A DNA stretch of 64,000 nt from Halobacillus sp. A5 (GCF_024189315.1 NZ_JAIZEO010000002.1:62001-126000), one strand, 5' to 3'; counted from the first letter of the stretch, positions 42,942-53,516 are shown. Program-made: numbers and translations. The notes: a model not told the origin generated them from the sequence alone.

Positions 42942-43718
42942 TTAAGACTCCTCCTCGGTTACCAATAATTCGACTTGATTGTCTTCTAACAGCTGCTGAA
43001 ATTCCTCGCCCGGCGTCCGGTCGGTAATGAGGAGATCGACGTCAGACAGATCGGCGTATTGATAGAAGTCCGTCACACCGATCTTCGTATGGTCAGCGAG
43101 CACGGTCACCTGCTGCGCCTGCTCGGTCATCTTGCGTTTGACCATCCCGTCTTCCTCATGCGCAATGGTCAAACCGTACTCCGAGATGCCGACAACGCCG
43201 ATAAATGCATGATCGACGTAATACTTCGACAGACGGTCAATCACTGACGTTCCGTATAAAAAGCGGTGCTCCTTGTTCAGCTGGCCGCCGAGTAAGTGGA
43301 TGTCTGCTTGTTTGTTTGTCGATAAGAGGTCGGCTAAATTAATGGAATTTGTAATTACTGTCACATCGAGATCACTGATCTGCGCAGCACACGACTGCAC
43401 GGTGGTGGAAGCGTCGAGAATCACTTTATCACCATTCCGCAGAAGAGAAGCTGCTTTACGGCCGATGGCCAGCTTCTCTTCAGAGACGGTCTGCAGGCGG
43501 TTTGAGTAGTCTTTGACTTCATTGTGACTCGTAGGCAGGATCGCCCCGCCTCTCGTTCTCACGATCGCCTGCTGCTCCTCCAGCTTCACGAGATCTCTCC
43601 TGGCTGTATCCCGTGAAACATGAAAAAGCTCACAAATTTTTTCCACTGAAATCCGCTTCGTCTGTTTCAAGTAGTTTAAGATTTCGATCAGCCGTTCCTC
43701 TTGATACAAAGCATCCAC
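42942..43718 (-). CDS. DeoR/GlpR-family transcriptional regulator
   Basis: This 258-residue repressor has an N-terminal helix-turn-helix (ISVEKICELFHVSRDTARRD, then RTRGGAI) and a C-terminal sugar-phosphate-sensing domain. The latter shows LRNGDKVILDASTTVQSCAA, VITNSINLA and HAFIGVVGISEYGL. The start is a GTG at 43718. It is co-transcribed with the HAD gene, and repeated AAGT-containing elements upstream are its likely operators. The effector is not known. Confidence 0.88.
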   Translation of the reverse strand: MDALYQEERLIEILNYLKQTKRISVEKICELFHVSRDTARRDLVKLEEQQAIVRTRGGAILPTSHNEVKDYSNRLQTVSEEKLAIGRKAASLLRNGDKVILDASTTVQSCAAQISDLDVTVITNSINLADLLSTNKQADIHLLGGQLNKEHRFLYGTSVIDRLSKYYVDHAFIGVVGISEYGLTIAHEEDGMVKRKMTEQAQQVTVLADHTKIGVTDFYQYADLSDVDLLITDRTPGEEFQQLLEDNQVELLVTEEES

Positions 43719-43734
43719 CGTCCTATCATTATTA

Positions 43735-43810
43735 TATAAGTTATTTTAAGTAATTATGATAAAAAAATCAAGTATTTTAAGTCAATATAAGTATTTATAA
43801 GTAATTATGA
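43735..43810. promoter_or_regulatory. Repeated operator array upstream of the DeoR-type gene
   Basis: Two 25-base direct copies start at 43735 and 43786. Both begin TATAAGT and end TAAGTAATTATGA, differing at a few central bases. A third partial copy, AGTATTTTAAGT, lies between them. Repeats spaced by about five helical turns suit a looping DeoR-family repressor. Confidence 0.6.
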
Positions 43811-43823
43811 ATTTGAGATAAAT

Positions 43824-43857
43824 CGAACATTACAAGATTATTAAAATAAAATGTTCG
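43824..43857. promoter_or_regulatory. PurR box of purA
   Basis: CGAACATT and AATGTTCG form an inverted pair with 24 bases between CGAAC (43824-43828) and GTTCG (43853-43857). That is the spacing of paired PurBoxes in Bacillus, and they lie just upstream of the purA promoter. Confidence 0.75.
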
Positions 43858-43866
43858 TGTTTTGCG

Positions 43867-43895
43867 TTGACGGATAGCAGTAAAATTGATAAACT
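43867..43895 (+). promoter_or_regulatory. SigA promoter of purA
   Basis: TTGACG, 17 bases, then TAAACT, about 48 bases before the purA ATG. Confidence 0.65.
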
Positions 43896-43912
43896 GACGT
43901 TGGAATTAATGA

Positions 43913-45232
<1,320 letters not shown>

Positions 45233-45246
45233 CTTTCATAGACAGC

Positions 45247-45282
45247 CACGTCTTCCTTATACTAGAGGGAGGCGTGTTTTTT
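45247..45282 (+). terminator. Terminator of purA
   Basis: CACGTCTTCC and GGGAGGCGTG pair with two G-T wobbles, followed by TTTTTT. Confidence 0.82.
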
Positions 45283-45301
45283 ATGAACAGGAGGAACGGA
45301 T

Positions 45302-45841
45302 ATGAAACGAATCAGCGTGTTTGCCGGCTCAAGCGCAGGCCACGACCCGGCCTTTGCCGAGCAGACGAAAAGATTAGGAAAAGCCTTTGCAGAGAAGAAC
45401 ATTGAACTCGTTTACGGCGGTGCCAAAAGCGGACTGATGGGCATCATGGCCGATGCCATCCTGGAGCACGGAGGCAGGGTGACCGGTGTTATGCCGACGC
45501 CTTTATTTGAGAAGGAAATCGTCCACGAGGGCGTTACCACGTTTATTGAAGTCGATACGATGCACCAGCGTAAAGAGAAGATGAGCCAGCTGGCCGATGG
45601 GTTTATCGCCCTGCCCGGCGGGTTCGGCACATTAGAGGAATTATTTGAGACGATTACGTGGGCTCAGATCGGACTGCATGAGAAGCCTGTCGGGTTGTTT
45701 AATATCCAGGGCTACTACACACCGCTGCTTCATTTAATGGATCATGCAATTGAAGCGGGTTTCGTCTCACCTGAAAACCGCACGATTCTGCTCGAATCGG
45801 CTGATGCGCAGGACCTGCTTTCATTGCTGGAGAACAAGTAA
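45302..45841 (+). CDS. LOG-family protein (nucleotide 5'-monophosphate phosphoribohydrolase-like)
   Basis: This 179-residue Rossmann-type protein of the TIGR00730/LOG family contains ELVYGGAKSGLMGIMADAIL and the signature PGGFGTLEEL. Plant and some bacterial members release cytokinin bases from their ribotides; in Bacillaceae (YvdD-like) the substrate is probably AMP or a related nucleotide. GGAGG precedes the ATG. It lies between purA and the tRNA pair. Confidence 0.88.
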   Translation: MKRISVFAGSSAGHDPAFAEQTKRLGKAFAEKNIELVYGGAKSGLMGIMADAILEHGGRVTGVMPTPLFEKEIVHEGVTTFIEVDTMHQRKEKMSQLADGFIALPGGFGTLEELFETITWAQIGLHEKPVGLFNIQGYYTPLLHLMDHAIEAGFVSPENRTILLESADAQDLLSLLENK

Positions 45842-45854
45842 ATCAAAAAATCTA

Positions 45855-45884
45855 TTGCGTAATTGAAAAAAGGTATGGTATGAT
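45855..45884 (+). promoter_or_regulatory. Promoter of the tRNA pair
   Basis: TTGCGT, 18 bases, then TATGAT with an upstream TGG (extended -10), about 35 bases before tRNA-Asp. Confidence 0.6.
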
Positions 45885-45919
45885 ATTCTTCGTTGCAGTC
45901 AAGAAGAAACACCATACAC

Positions 45920-45996
45920 GGTCCGGTAGTTCAGTTGGTTAGAATGCCTGCCTGTCACGCAGGAGGTCGCGGGTTCGAGTCCCGTCCGGACCGCCA
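45920..45996 (+). tRNA. tRNA-Asp (GTC)
   Basis: The acceptor arms GGTCCGG and CCGGACC pair, with G discriminator and an encoded CCA. The anticodon stem CCTGC/GCAGG holds loop CTGTCAC, giving anticodon GTC at 45954-45956. GGTTCGAGTCC is the T arm. Confidence 0.97.
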
Positions 45997-46045
45997 CTTA
46001 TCTTTCATGATCACACGTTTTAAAAGATTTGCACTTATACTATAT

Positions 46046-46118
<73 letters not shown>

Positions 46119-46127
46119 CTCTTAAAG

Positions 46128-46165
46128 AAGCGCCCGCGAACCTAAGGTTCGCTGGCGCTTTTTTT
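46128..46165 (+). terminator. Terminator of the tRNA pair
   Basis: AAGCGCC-CG-CGAACC pairs with GGTTCG-CT-GGCGCTT, followed by a T run. Confidence 0.9.
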
Positions 46166-46189
46166 GTTCATACAATAGACCCGGATTTA

Positions 46190-46206
46190 TGTAAATGTAC
46201 TGCAAC
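46190..46206. promoter_or_regulatory. Candidate WalR-binding site
   Basis: TGTAAA, five bases, TGCAAC. This differs from the WalR box (TGTWAH-N5-TGTWAH) at one core base. It lies about 60 bases upstream of the promoter of an M23 peptidoglycan hydrolase, a typical WalR target. Confidence 0.35.
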
Positions 46207-46267
46207 AATGAATGAAAAATATTCCAATTAAGGGTGTATAATTACACTTTTTGATCATTTTTTTACT

Positions 46268-46296
46268 TTGAACATGAGATATTTGGAAACTATATT
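46268..46296 (+). promoter_or_regulatory. SigA promoter of the M23 peptidase gene
   Basis: TTGAAC, 17 bases, then TATATT, giving a leader of about 125 bases. The rest of the 312-base gap between tRNA-Phe and the gene is AT-rich and otherwise empty. Confidence 0.55.
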
Positions 46297-46430
46297 ATAA
46301 ATAGATTACATCCTCTATTATCTATTCAACAGGCTTTCTTACTATGATAAATTGGTACAGTGTCAAAAAATACGAGAAAACTACAAATTTACAGAAAGAT
46401 AGAGAGAAGTTGCCATAGGAGGAAATGAAC

Positions 46431-47825
46431 GTGAAAGAGACGACGGGGCTTTGGAAGAAGGCTTCCGCCATTGCTTTACTTGCAGTTAGTTTAAGTTTTG
46501 GAACGGTTTATGCTGAAGACAGCCTAAAGACTGTATACCACGTGTATGTAGGGGATAAACATATGGGTACAGTAACTCAGAAAGAAAAAGCAGAAGAGAT
46601 AGTCGATCAAAACTTAAAGCAAGCTCAAGGAGAGCATGAGGGTTACGATGTGGAGCTTTTAGAAGACGTATCATACGTACCGGAAAAAGTTTTTTCTCCT
46701 GAGGATCAAACGGAGGATACGGTGCAGAAGCTTGAAGAATCCATAGAAGTAGGCGCTGCTGCAGTTGAATTGACTGTAGAGGACGAAACCGTGGCATTTC
46801 TTCCAAGTGAAAAAGAGGCTGACGAAGCGGTGCGCAGCTATAAGGAACAATACGTTGATGCAGGGGATTTAAAGGAAGTAGAAGAACGTGAACAGGATGA
46901 AGAACCGGAAATCAAGGATTCTACCATTATCGATGTTGAGTTGTCAGAAGAAGTATCACAAAAAGAGAGAGTCATTGATGCGGATGACATGGACGAAATG
47001 GATGAAGCTGTAGCATCCCTGGAAGAAGGAACACTTAACGAAAAGGTTCATACCGTAGAAGACGGTGAAGTATTGGGGGATATCGCCTCCCGATATGACA
47101 TTTCCGAAGACGAACTGCTTGAGCTTAATCAAGATATAGACAAAGACGAGTCACTGCAGGTCGATCAGGAAATTCAAGTTACGGAAACTGAACCATTAAC
47201 GGATGTTCTAGTGAAAGAAGAGGGAATAAAAAAAGAGACCATCCCTCATGAAACAGAAGTAGTCGAAACAGACGAACTGCTCAAGGGTGAAAAAGAGACA
47301 AAAGAAGAAGGTAAAGACGGCGAGAAAGAAGTGCATTATTACAAAGACAAGAGAAATGATCGCACGACGGACGAAGGAACGGTAGAAGAGACAGAACGAT
47401 CTGAACCCAAGAAAGAAATCGTATTAAAAGGCACAAAGGAGATCCCTTCTAAAGGCACGGGGGATTTTGAGTGGCCGGCAGTAGACGGATCGATTACGAG
47501 CAAGCAGGGGGAACGATGGGGTTCCTTCCATAAAGGCATTGACATTGCAGGCGTTAAAGATCGTACAATCAAAGCGGCTGACAATGGAGAAGTAGTCGAA
47601 GCCGGAAACAGCGGCGCTTATGGCAATAAAGTGGTTGTAGATCACAATAATGGGTATGAAACGACATATGCCCACCTGGAATCCATTGATGTAGAGGTTG
47701 GAGATACCGTAGAAAAAGGCTCCTCTCTTGGTGACATGGGGTCTACAGGCCGTTCAACCGGCGTCCACCTCCACTTTGAAATTCACAAGAATGGTTCACT
47801 GGAAAATCCGCTGGACCACATTTAA
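46431..47825 (+). CDS. Secreted M23 peptidoglycan endopeptidase with LysM
   Basis: This 464-residue wall hydrolase has a signal peptide (KKASAIALLAVSLSFGTVYA). An acidic N-terminal domain follows, then a LysM-like segment (HTVEDGEVLGDIASRYDISE, about residue 203) and a G5-like Glu/Lys linker. The C-terminal M23 domain has zinc ligands in SFHKGIDIAG and VHLHFEIHKN. It probably cuts peptide cross-bridges. GTG 46431 is preferred because AGGAGG lies eight bases upstream; ATG 46425 is only two bases from it. It stands just before walR. Confidence 0.9.
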   Translation: MKETTGLWKKASAIALLAVSLSFGTVYAEDSLKTVYHVYVGDKHMGTVTQKEKAEEIVDQNLKQAQGEHEGYDVELLEDVSYVPEKVFSPEDQTEDTVQKLEESIEVGAAAVELTVEDETVAFLPSEKEADEAVRSYKEQYVDAGDLKEVEEREQDEEPEIKDSTIIDVELSEEVSQKERVIDADDMDEMDEAVASLEEGTLNEKVHTVEDGEVLGDIASRYDISEDELLELNQDIDKDESLQVDQEIQVTETEPLTDVLVKEEGIKKETIPHETEVVETDELLKGEKETKEEGKDGEKEVHYYKDKRNDRTTDEGTVEETERSEPKKEIVLKGTKEIPSKGTGDFEWPAVDGSITSKQGERWGSFHKGIDIAGVKDRTIKAADNGEVVEAGNSGAYGNKVVVDHNNGYETTYAHLESIDVEVGDTVEKGSSLGDMGSTGRSTGVHLHFEIHKNGSLENPLDHI

Positions 47826-47830
47826 TGATA

Positions 47831-47862
47831 GTCGCTATGATGAGAATCGTAGCGGCTTTTTT
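47831..47862 (+). terminator. Terminator of the M23 gene
   Basis: GTCGCTA and TAGCGGC pair with one wobble around a 12-base loop, followed by TTTTTTATT. Confidence 0.8.
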
Positions 47863-47869
47863 ATTAAAT

Positions 47870-47898
47870 AAGACATTTCTTCGGAAATAAGTTAAAAT
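47870..47898 (+). promoter_or_regulatory. Possible promoter of the wal operon
   Basis: AAGACA, 17 bases, TAAAAT, about 41 bases before walR. The -35 match is weak. Confidence 0.35.
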
Positions 47899-47939
47899 GA
47901 GGGAAAGAATAGAAGTTGAAAAAAAGGAAGTGACTGAAA

Positions 47940-48644
47940 ATGGCACAGAAAATTTTAGTTGTAGATGATGAGAAGCCAATTGCAGATATATTGAAGTTTA
48001 ATTTAGAAAAAGAAGGATACGAAGTCGTCTGCGCCTACGATGGCGATGAAGCGATTCGTAAAGCAGACGAAGAGAAGCCGGAATTAATCCTGCTGGACAT
48101 TATGCTTCCCCACAAAGATGGGAACGAAGTGTGCCGTGAAGTACGTAAGAATCATGCGATGCCGATTATTATGTTAACGGCGAAGGATGCAGAAATCGAT
48201 AAGGTACTCGGTCTTGAAATGGGGGCGGATGACTACGTCACGAAGCCTTTCAGCAACCGTGAATTGATCGCTCGTGTGAAGGCGAATCTGCGCAGACAGC
48301 AGCAGGAGCCGGAGGATAAGTCTCAGCAGACGAAGGATATTACAATCGGCCGCTTAGCGATCCATCCTGATGCCTACACGGTAACGCGCGACGGGTCTTA
48401 TATTGAATTAACCCACCGCGAATTTGAGCTGCTTCATTACTTAGCCCGCCACATCGGACAAGTTATGACACGCGAGCATTTGCTTGAAACAGTATGGGGC
48501 TATGATTATTACGGTGATGTTCGTACCGTTGACGTAACGGTTCGCCGTCTCCGCGAGAAAATTGAGGAGAATCCAAGTAACCCTGCGTGGATCGTAACGC
48601 GCCGCGGGGTCGGGTACTATTTAAGAAATCCAGAGCAGGAGTAG
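47940..48644 (+). CDS. walR: Cell-wall response regulator WalR (YycF)
   Basis: This 234-residue OmpR-type regulator controls wall hydrolase genes and is essential in related species. The receiver domain has Asp53 (LLDIMLP), Thr80 and Lys102 (TKPFSN). The winged helix ends with [20 protein letters not shown]. It heads the walRKHIJ-htrC operon and may also act on the M23 gene just upstream. GGAAGTG precedes the ATG. Confidence 0.98.
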   Translation: MAQKILVVDDEKPIADILKFNLEKEGYEVVCAYDGDEAIRKADEEKPELILLDIMLPHKDGNEVCREVRKNHAMPIIMLTAKDAEIDKVLGLEMGADDYVTKPFSNRELIARVKANLRRQQQEPEDKSQQTKDITIGRLAIHPDAYTVTRDGSYIELTHREFELLHYLARHIGQVMTREHLLETVWGYDYYGDVRTVDVTVRRLREKIEENPSNPAWIVTRRGVGYYLRNPEQE

Positions 48645-48653
48645 TGTTTGTGT

Positions 48654-50489
48654 ATGAAGAAGGTAGGTTTTTTTCAGTCTGTCCGGCTGAAGCTGACAAT
48701 CGTTTATATTCTCCTCCTGCTGCTCGGTATCCAGGTGATCGGGTCTTACTTTTTAGGAGAATTAGAACAACGGTTAGAGGAGAATTTTAACGAGTCGATC
48801 GATGGCAGACTGCGCTCTTTAGCCTACAGTGTGCAGAATTCCTATGAAACGGATCGCAGCGACTCTGACACTTCATTAGAGGATGATATTCAAGAGTTAA
48901 TCGATGATTTCGGCCAGGGGGATATTCAGAAGGTACAAGTCATCGATTACTCAAATCGGCGTGTTATTGCTACATATAACAGTGGTCTGACCCGGGAGGA
49001 TGTCGGGAAGAAGACGAATCATTCCATGGTGACAAGCGCGCTCCTCTACAAAAATTCCGACTGGGAATGGAAGCTCGATCCAAACACGGAGAACCGCCTG
49101 CGGGTAGGAGCGAGGCCGGTTGAGAGCAGCGATCAGGAGGAAGTCCTCGCTGCTATTTACTATGAAGCTGATGTGAGCGGGGTGACCAGCCAGCTCCAGC
49201 AGATTAACAATATTTTTGCGCGGGGAACCATTTTGGCCATTACGGTAACGGCTCTGCTTGGTATCTTGGTGGCGCGGACCATTACTAAGCCTTTATCTGA
49301 GATGAGAAGACAAGCTCAGATTATGGCCACAGGCGACTTTTCGCAAAAGGTCAGTGTGCACGGAAATGACGAGATCGGTCAGCTGGGTGTCACGTTTAAC
49401 GACCTAAACGATAAGCTTAAACAGTCCCAGGCGACGACGGAAGGGGAGCGGCGTAAGCTCAGCTCGGTGCTGTCGAACATGTCCGACGGTGTTATAGCGA
49501 CAGACCGCTTAGGGGCGATTACACTAATGAACGCTCCGGCCTCTAAGCTGATCGGTCAGAGCTTTGAAGAAGTGCAGGGTCAGTCGCTTATCGACATTCT
49601 GGACCTTACCGATCAAGTCAGTGAGATCGGTGATGTCGAATCGATTGGTTCGATTATTGTCGATTTAAGCGGGGATGATCAGCCGCTTCTGCTTAAAGCC
49701 AACTTTTCCGTCGTTCAGGACGAAAATGATGAAATGGACGGGTTTATTACGGTTATCAGTGATGTAACCGAGCAGGAAAAAGTAGAGCAGGAACGCCGTG
49801 AATTCGTCTCCAACGTGTCTCATGAACTGCGCACCCCGCTTACGACGATGCGCAGCTATTTGGAGGCTTTAACCGACGGAGCCTGGGAGGATAAGGAGAT
49901 TGCGCCGCGATTCCTCGATGTCACCCAGAATGAGACCGATCGGATGATCCGGCTCGTAAACGACTTGCTCCAGCTTTCGAAAATGGACCGTAAAGATACT
50001 GGTCTGTTTAAAGAAAAAGTCGAATTCATTGAATACTTCAGCCACGTGATTGATCGATTTGAGATGAATCGTGACGAAAAAAATACATTTAACCGGGAGT
50101 TATCCGCTCAAAATCTATACGTCTGGATTGACCAGGATAAAATCACTCAAGTTCTCGACAATATTATTTCCAATGCGATTAAATATTCCCCGGAGGGCGG
50201 CACCATTACTTTCAAAGCGGAAACGCTGAAGAAACAGCTGCTTGTCAGTGTCAGTGACCAGGGCATGGGGATGCCTTCGGATACGGTGGATAAGATATTT
50301 GATCGCTTCTACCGGGTCGATAAAGCCCGCTCCCGGGAAATGGGAGGTACGGGGCTCGGTCTCGCTATTGCCCGGGAAATAATTGAATCCCACCACGGTC
50401 AAATATGGGCGAACAGTCAAGAAGGAAAAGGAACAACCGTATTCTTTACTCTTCCGCTCATTAACCAGAAGCGGAGGAAGCGCAAATGA
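48654..50489 (+). CDS. walK: Cell-wall sensor kinase WalK (YycG)
   Basis: This 611-residue kinase has two transmembrane helices (about 12-32 and 180-202) bracketing an extracellular PAS-like domain. HAMP, a cytoplasmic PAS, HisKA with the phosphorylated His near residue 390 (NVSHELRTP) and a HATPase (GGTGLGLAIA) follow. ATG 48654 gives exactly the length of B. subtilis WalK, though a TTG at 48648 is better spaced from GGAG. It overlaps walH by four bases. A Noc-site-like palindrome lies in the coding sequence at 50367. Confidence 0.97.
   Translation: MKKVGFFQSVRLKLTIVYILLLLLGIQVIGSYFLGELEQRLEENFNESIDGRLRSLAYSVQNSYETDRSDSDTSLEDDIQELIDDFGQGDIQKVQVIDYSNRRVIATYNSGLTREDVGKKTNHSMVTSALLYKNSDWEWKLDPNTENRLRVGARPVESSDQEEVLAAIYYEADVSGVTSQLQQINNIFARGTILAITVTALLGILVARTITKPLSEMRRQAQIMATGDFSQKVSVHGNDEIGQLGVTFNDLNDKLKQSQATTEGERRKLSSVLSNMSDGVIATDRLGAITLMNAPASKLIGQSFEEVQGQSLIDILDLTDQVSEIGDVESIGSIIVDLSGDDQPLLLKANFSVVQDENDEMDGFITVISDVTEQEKVEQERREFVSNVSHELRTPLTTMRSYLEALTDGAWEDKEIAPRFLDVTQNETDRMIRLVNDLLQLSKMDRKDTGLFKEKVEFIEYFSHVIDRFEMNRDEKNTFNRELSAQNLYVWIDQDKITQVLDNIISNAIKYSPEGGTITFKAETLKKQLLVSVSDQGMGMPSDTVDKIFDRFYRVDKARSREMGGTGLGLAIAREIIESHHGQIWANSQEGKGTTVFFTLPLINQKRRKRK
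50367..50380. promoter_or_regulatory. Candidate Noc-binding site in walK
   Basis: ATTGCCCGGGAAAT matches the Noc consensus ATTTCCCGGGAAAT at 13 of 14 positions. It encodes the conserved IAREI of the kinase domain, so part of the match may be a coding effect. Confidence 0.4.
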
Positions 50490-51829
50490 AGGTAGAAACG
50501 TTAAAATCTATTATACTTGTTATTTTAATCGGATTTAGTTTGCTGCTTACTGTCGCTTTATGGAACTATCAGCCGGAATATGACAGTGTGGATGAGGGAG
50601 ATGGTTTGATTGAAGAAACAACCATTGGCGGCGGAGAGAGTGATATCGCTTCGATCGTCCGTCCCCGTGAATTCGTTCTCCACCGGGATGATGCCCACTA
50701 TTCCTTTGAAGATCAGGAAGATGTGACCTTAACGTTTAATAGTATGAAAAAATGGACGCTGTCGGATTTCAGCAGCACGGAAAATCAGGAACCACCTGAT
50801 GATGGAGAAATGATTGAGCTTGTTTTTCCTACGGAGCTCCCGGCTCAATCCATTCCCGATATTTTTTCATTTGATAACTCGGATGTAGATCCTCCTGTCG
50901 GGCAGTTTAATCGGATTTTTGTTGAGTTTAATGAAGAGGATGACGGGTCCGAATTATTATTTACCTCGGATGAGGGCAGCTCCACTTCATTTCGCGCTCG
51001 GATGGGAAGCAGTGATACGAATGAGCTGCGGAGCAGTATGGATGATGAGGAAGACCTTCAGGAACAGATCATGTTCGGAGAAGATGAAGAAAAACGCATT
51101 TTTATTCCGAGAGAGAGCATGGAAATCACTGAGCATCAAGTCGACTCTAAAGAAATCGGACTGCTGCCTTTAAGAAACGAGCTGTTTGGAGATTCTCCTG
51201 TCGTGCGGGAACAGTCGTCCTCGACTTCAGAGCAGCGTTTAACAGACTACAGCAACCGGCTTGAAGTACTCGGGGATGGAAACCGGATGGAATTCACAAA
51301 GCTTACGTCCAACAGCGGCTCGGATGTTCAGTCGGCGTTAAGCTCACAGGAACTTTTAGAGAACAGCCTGGACTTTGTCAACACCCATGAAGGATGGACC
51401 GATGATTTCCTATTGTCTACATTAAATCCATCCCAGTCGCTCGTACAATTTCATATGTACTTTAATGATCTTCCTCTTCTCGACAGTTCAGACAATGTGC
51501 ATTTGATGGAGGTTGAGTACGAAGGAGAGGAAATCGAGCGATACATGCGTCCGCTCCGTGATTTTAACGCGTCATATCCGTTAACCGGAAATACAGAGGA
51601 GCTTCCGTCAGGAGAAACGGTGGCTTCCTATTTAGAAGAGTCTAGACAGTACAATTTGAATTTAATTGAAGATATTCAAGTGGGTTACACGTTAGAGCCA
51701 CAGGATGCCTACGAGGTTTATACCCTTGTACCCGCCTGGTTCGTATTAGAAAACGGGAGCTGGAAAGAGATAACGGATGTCTCCTCAGTAAACAAAGGAG
51801 GACAAACTCATGCAATGGGGCCAAATTAA
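50486..51829 (+). CDS. walH: WalK regulator WalH (YycH)
   Basis: This 447-residue protein has one N-terminal transmembrane helix (IILVILIGFSLLLTVALWNY) and a large acidic extracytoplasmic domain (FVLHRDDAHYSFEDQEDVTL). With WalI it restrains or tunes WalK at the membrane. It overlaps walK by four bases (ATGA) and walI by 20. The strongly acidic domain fits a halophilic lifestyle. Confidence 0.95.
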   Translation: MKVETLKSIILVILIGFSLLLTVALWNYQPEYDSVDEGDGLIEETTIGGGESDIASIVRPREFVLHRDDAHYSFEDQEDVTLTFNSMKKWTLSDFSSTENQEPPDDGEMIELVFPTELPAQSIPDIFSFDNSDVDPPVGQFNRIFVEFNEEDDGSELLFTSDEGSSTSFRARMGSSDTNELRSSMDDEEDLQEQIMFGEDEEKRIFIPRESMEITEHQVDSKEIGLLPLRNELFGDSPVVREQSSSTSEQRLTDYSNRLEVLGDGNRMEFTKLTSNSGSDVQSALSSQELLENSLDFVNTHEGWTDDFLLSTLNPSQSLVQFHMYFNDLPLLDSSDNVHLMEVEYEGEEIERYMRPLRDFNASYPLTGNTEELPSGETVASYLEESRQYNLNLIEDIQVGYTLEPQDAYEVYTLVPAWFVLENGSWKEITDVSSVNKGGQTHAMGPN

Positions 51830-52700
51830 AATGTTATTTATCTTTAGTTTTCTCGTGCTTGATTTGTTCCTTCTTCAGCAGTTTCTGACTAAACAGGAAG
51901 AAGCATCGATTGGTACGATTGAGGAGCCGATGTTTGAAGAAAGCCCGGCGGAGGATAACATTACCATTGATGATGATATACCGGAAGAAGCACCCGAGGT
52001 TAATTTCTTAATTGCCTCACACAGCGACTTTTCTGAAAGCCAGCTTGATCAGATCGAACGTTTAGAAGATCAGCAGGCAGAAGTCTATGGAAGCCAGCTG
52101 CTCGTCTCTACGTTGGATGAGCCTGTGGAGCTTGGGAACAACGAAGAGTCTATTACGGAGACGGTCAGTGAACATGTCCCCTTCAGTGATCAGTATTCCT
52201 ACTGGGGGCTGAACGAAGAGGAAGATAAGGTGCTCTTTTTTCAAACGACAAATTCACGAACCGTTTACTATAACTCGGCCGGGGTGCTTATGGTCGATAT
52301 AGAAGACGGGCAGATGACGGGGTATCAGCTTTCTCAATTGCAGGAAGAAGAAAATGAGAATGATGATGAACGGGAACTCTTGGATCCTGACGATGTCATT
52401 GATATCCTGTATGAAGACCGGGAAATTTCTTCCGGTGATGAAGTGACCAATATGACGGTCGGCTATCACTCTGCCGCCGGATTTGAACCTACGCAGGTGT
52501 TCGCTCCGATTTGGAAAGTGACCATTAACGGCGAAGAGGATTTGTTTCTTAATGCCGTAACGGGAGAAGGTCAGGTCCTCGATTTAGAAGAAGATGAGTT
52601 TATCAGCGATACATTAGAGTACTTTCAGGAGACGATATCCTCGAATCGACAAGACGTGATAAACAATGAGGAAGAAGAAGAAGAGAACTCTGATGAATAG
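51810..52700 (+). CDS. walI: WalK regulator WalI (YycI)
   Basis: This 296-residue protein has an N-terminal helix (MLFIFSFLVLDLFLLQQFLT) and an extracytoplasmic YycI domain ending in FEPTQVFAPIWKVTINGEED and a Glu-rich tail. It partners WalH and WalK. Its start lies within walH. It is slightly longer than the B. subtilis protein because of acidic insertions and the tail. Confidence 0.95.
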   Translation: MQWGQIKMLFIFSFLVLDLFLLQQFLTKQEEASIGTIEEPMFEESPAEDNITIDDDIPEEAPEVNFLIASHSDFSESQLDQIERLEDQQAEVYGSQLLVSTLDEPVELGNNEESITETVSEHVPFSDQYSYWGLNEEEDKVLFFQTTNSRTVYYNSAGVLMVDIEDGQMTGYQLSQLQEEENENDDERELLDPDDVIDILYEDREISSGDEVTNMTVGYHSAAGFEPTQVFAPIWKVTINGEEDLFLNAVTGEGQVLDLEEDEFISDTLEYFQETISSNRQDVINNEEEEEENSDE

Positions 52701-52721
52701 AACGACATGGAGTGTCATACA

Positions 52722-53516
52722 ATGACGTTACAATTTAGTGTGCTCGCCTCAGGCAGTACAGGCAATGCCTTTTATATAGAATCAGGAGAGGAAAAAATAT
52801 TAGTCGATGCCGGTCTAAGCGGGAAAAAAATTGAAGGCTTGTTTGAGCAGATCAACGTGGATCCTCACGAGCTTTCACGCATTCTCGTCACCCATGAACA
52901 CAGTGATCACATTAAAGGCCTCGGCATAATGGCCAGGCGATACAACCTGCCGATCTATGCCAATGAAAAAACGTGGCAGGCAATGGAAGGCCAGCTCGGC
53001 AAGCTGTCGCTGGATCAGAAGTTTCATTTTAATATGGAAGAAACGAAGGATTTTGGCGGAATTGATGTTGAATCGTTTGCCGTATCGCATGACGCTGCGG
53101 ATCCAATGTTCTACACCTTTCATAAAGACGGCAGGAAAATCTCGCTCGTTACCGATCTTGGCTACGTATCAGAACGAATTAAAAAAACAGTGCAAGGCTC
53201 GGACGCGCTCGTTTTTGAATCGAATCATGACGTAAGTATGCTCCGCATGGGACGCTATCCATGGAACGTTAAACGACGTATATTGGGCGATTCAGGCCAC
53301 GTATCGAATGAAGACTGCGCGCTTGCCCTCTGTGACATTATGGATGACGAGACAAAGCGCGTCTATTTAGCCCACCTCAGCCAGGATAATAATATGAAGG
53401 ATCTCGCCCGGATGTCCGTGGAAGACGTGCTTAAAGAACGCGGGTTTGAGATCGGATCGCGCATTGAACTGCACGATACCGATCCCGCCCAGGCGACCCC
53501 GCTGTATAAAGTATAA
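52722..53516 (+). CDS. walJ: Metallo-beta-lactamase-fold exonuclease WalJ (YycJ)
   Basis: This 264-residue protein, the same size as B. subtilis WalJ, has the metal-binding HxHxDH motif [27 protein letters not shown] starts the fold. The family has double-strand exonuclease activity linked to mismatch repair and is placed in the wal operon for unclear reasons. ATG 52722 is chosen since GGAGTG lies nine bases upstream; an ATG at 52707 has no site. Confidence 0.95.
   Translation: MTLQFSVLASGSTGNAFYIESGEEKILVDAGLSGKKIEGLFEQINVDPHELSRILVTHEHSDHIKGLGIMARRYNLPIYANEKTWQAMEGQLGKLSLDQKFHFNMEETKDFGGIDVESFAVSHDAADPMFYTFHKDGRKISLVTDLGYVSERIKKTVQGSDALVFESNHDVSMLRMGRYPWNVKRRILGDSGHVSNEDCALALCDIMDDETKRVYLAHLSQDNNMKDLARMSVEDVLKERGFEIGSRIELHDTDPAQATPLYKV

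Noticed and set aside
43605-43620. parS-like sequence TGTATCCCGTGAAACA (14 of 16 matches)
   Set aside because: It encodes the conserved VSRDTA helix of the DeoR-type regulator and has two core mismatches, so the likeness is probably a coding coincidence.
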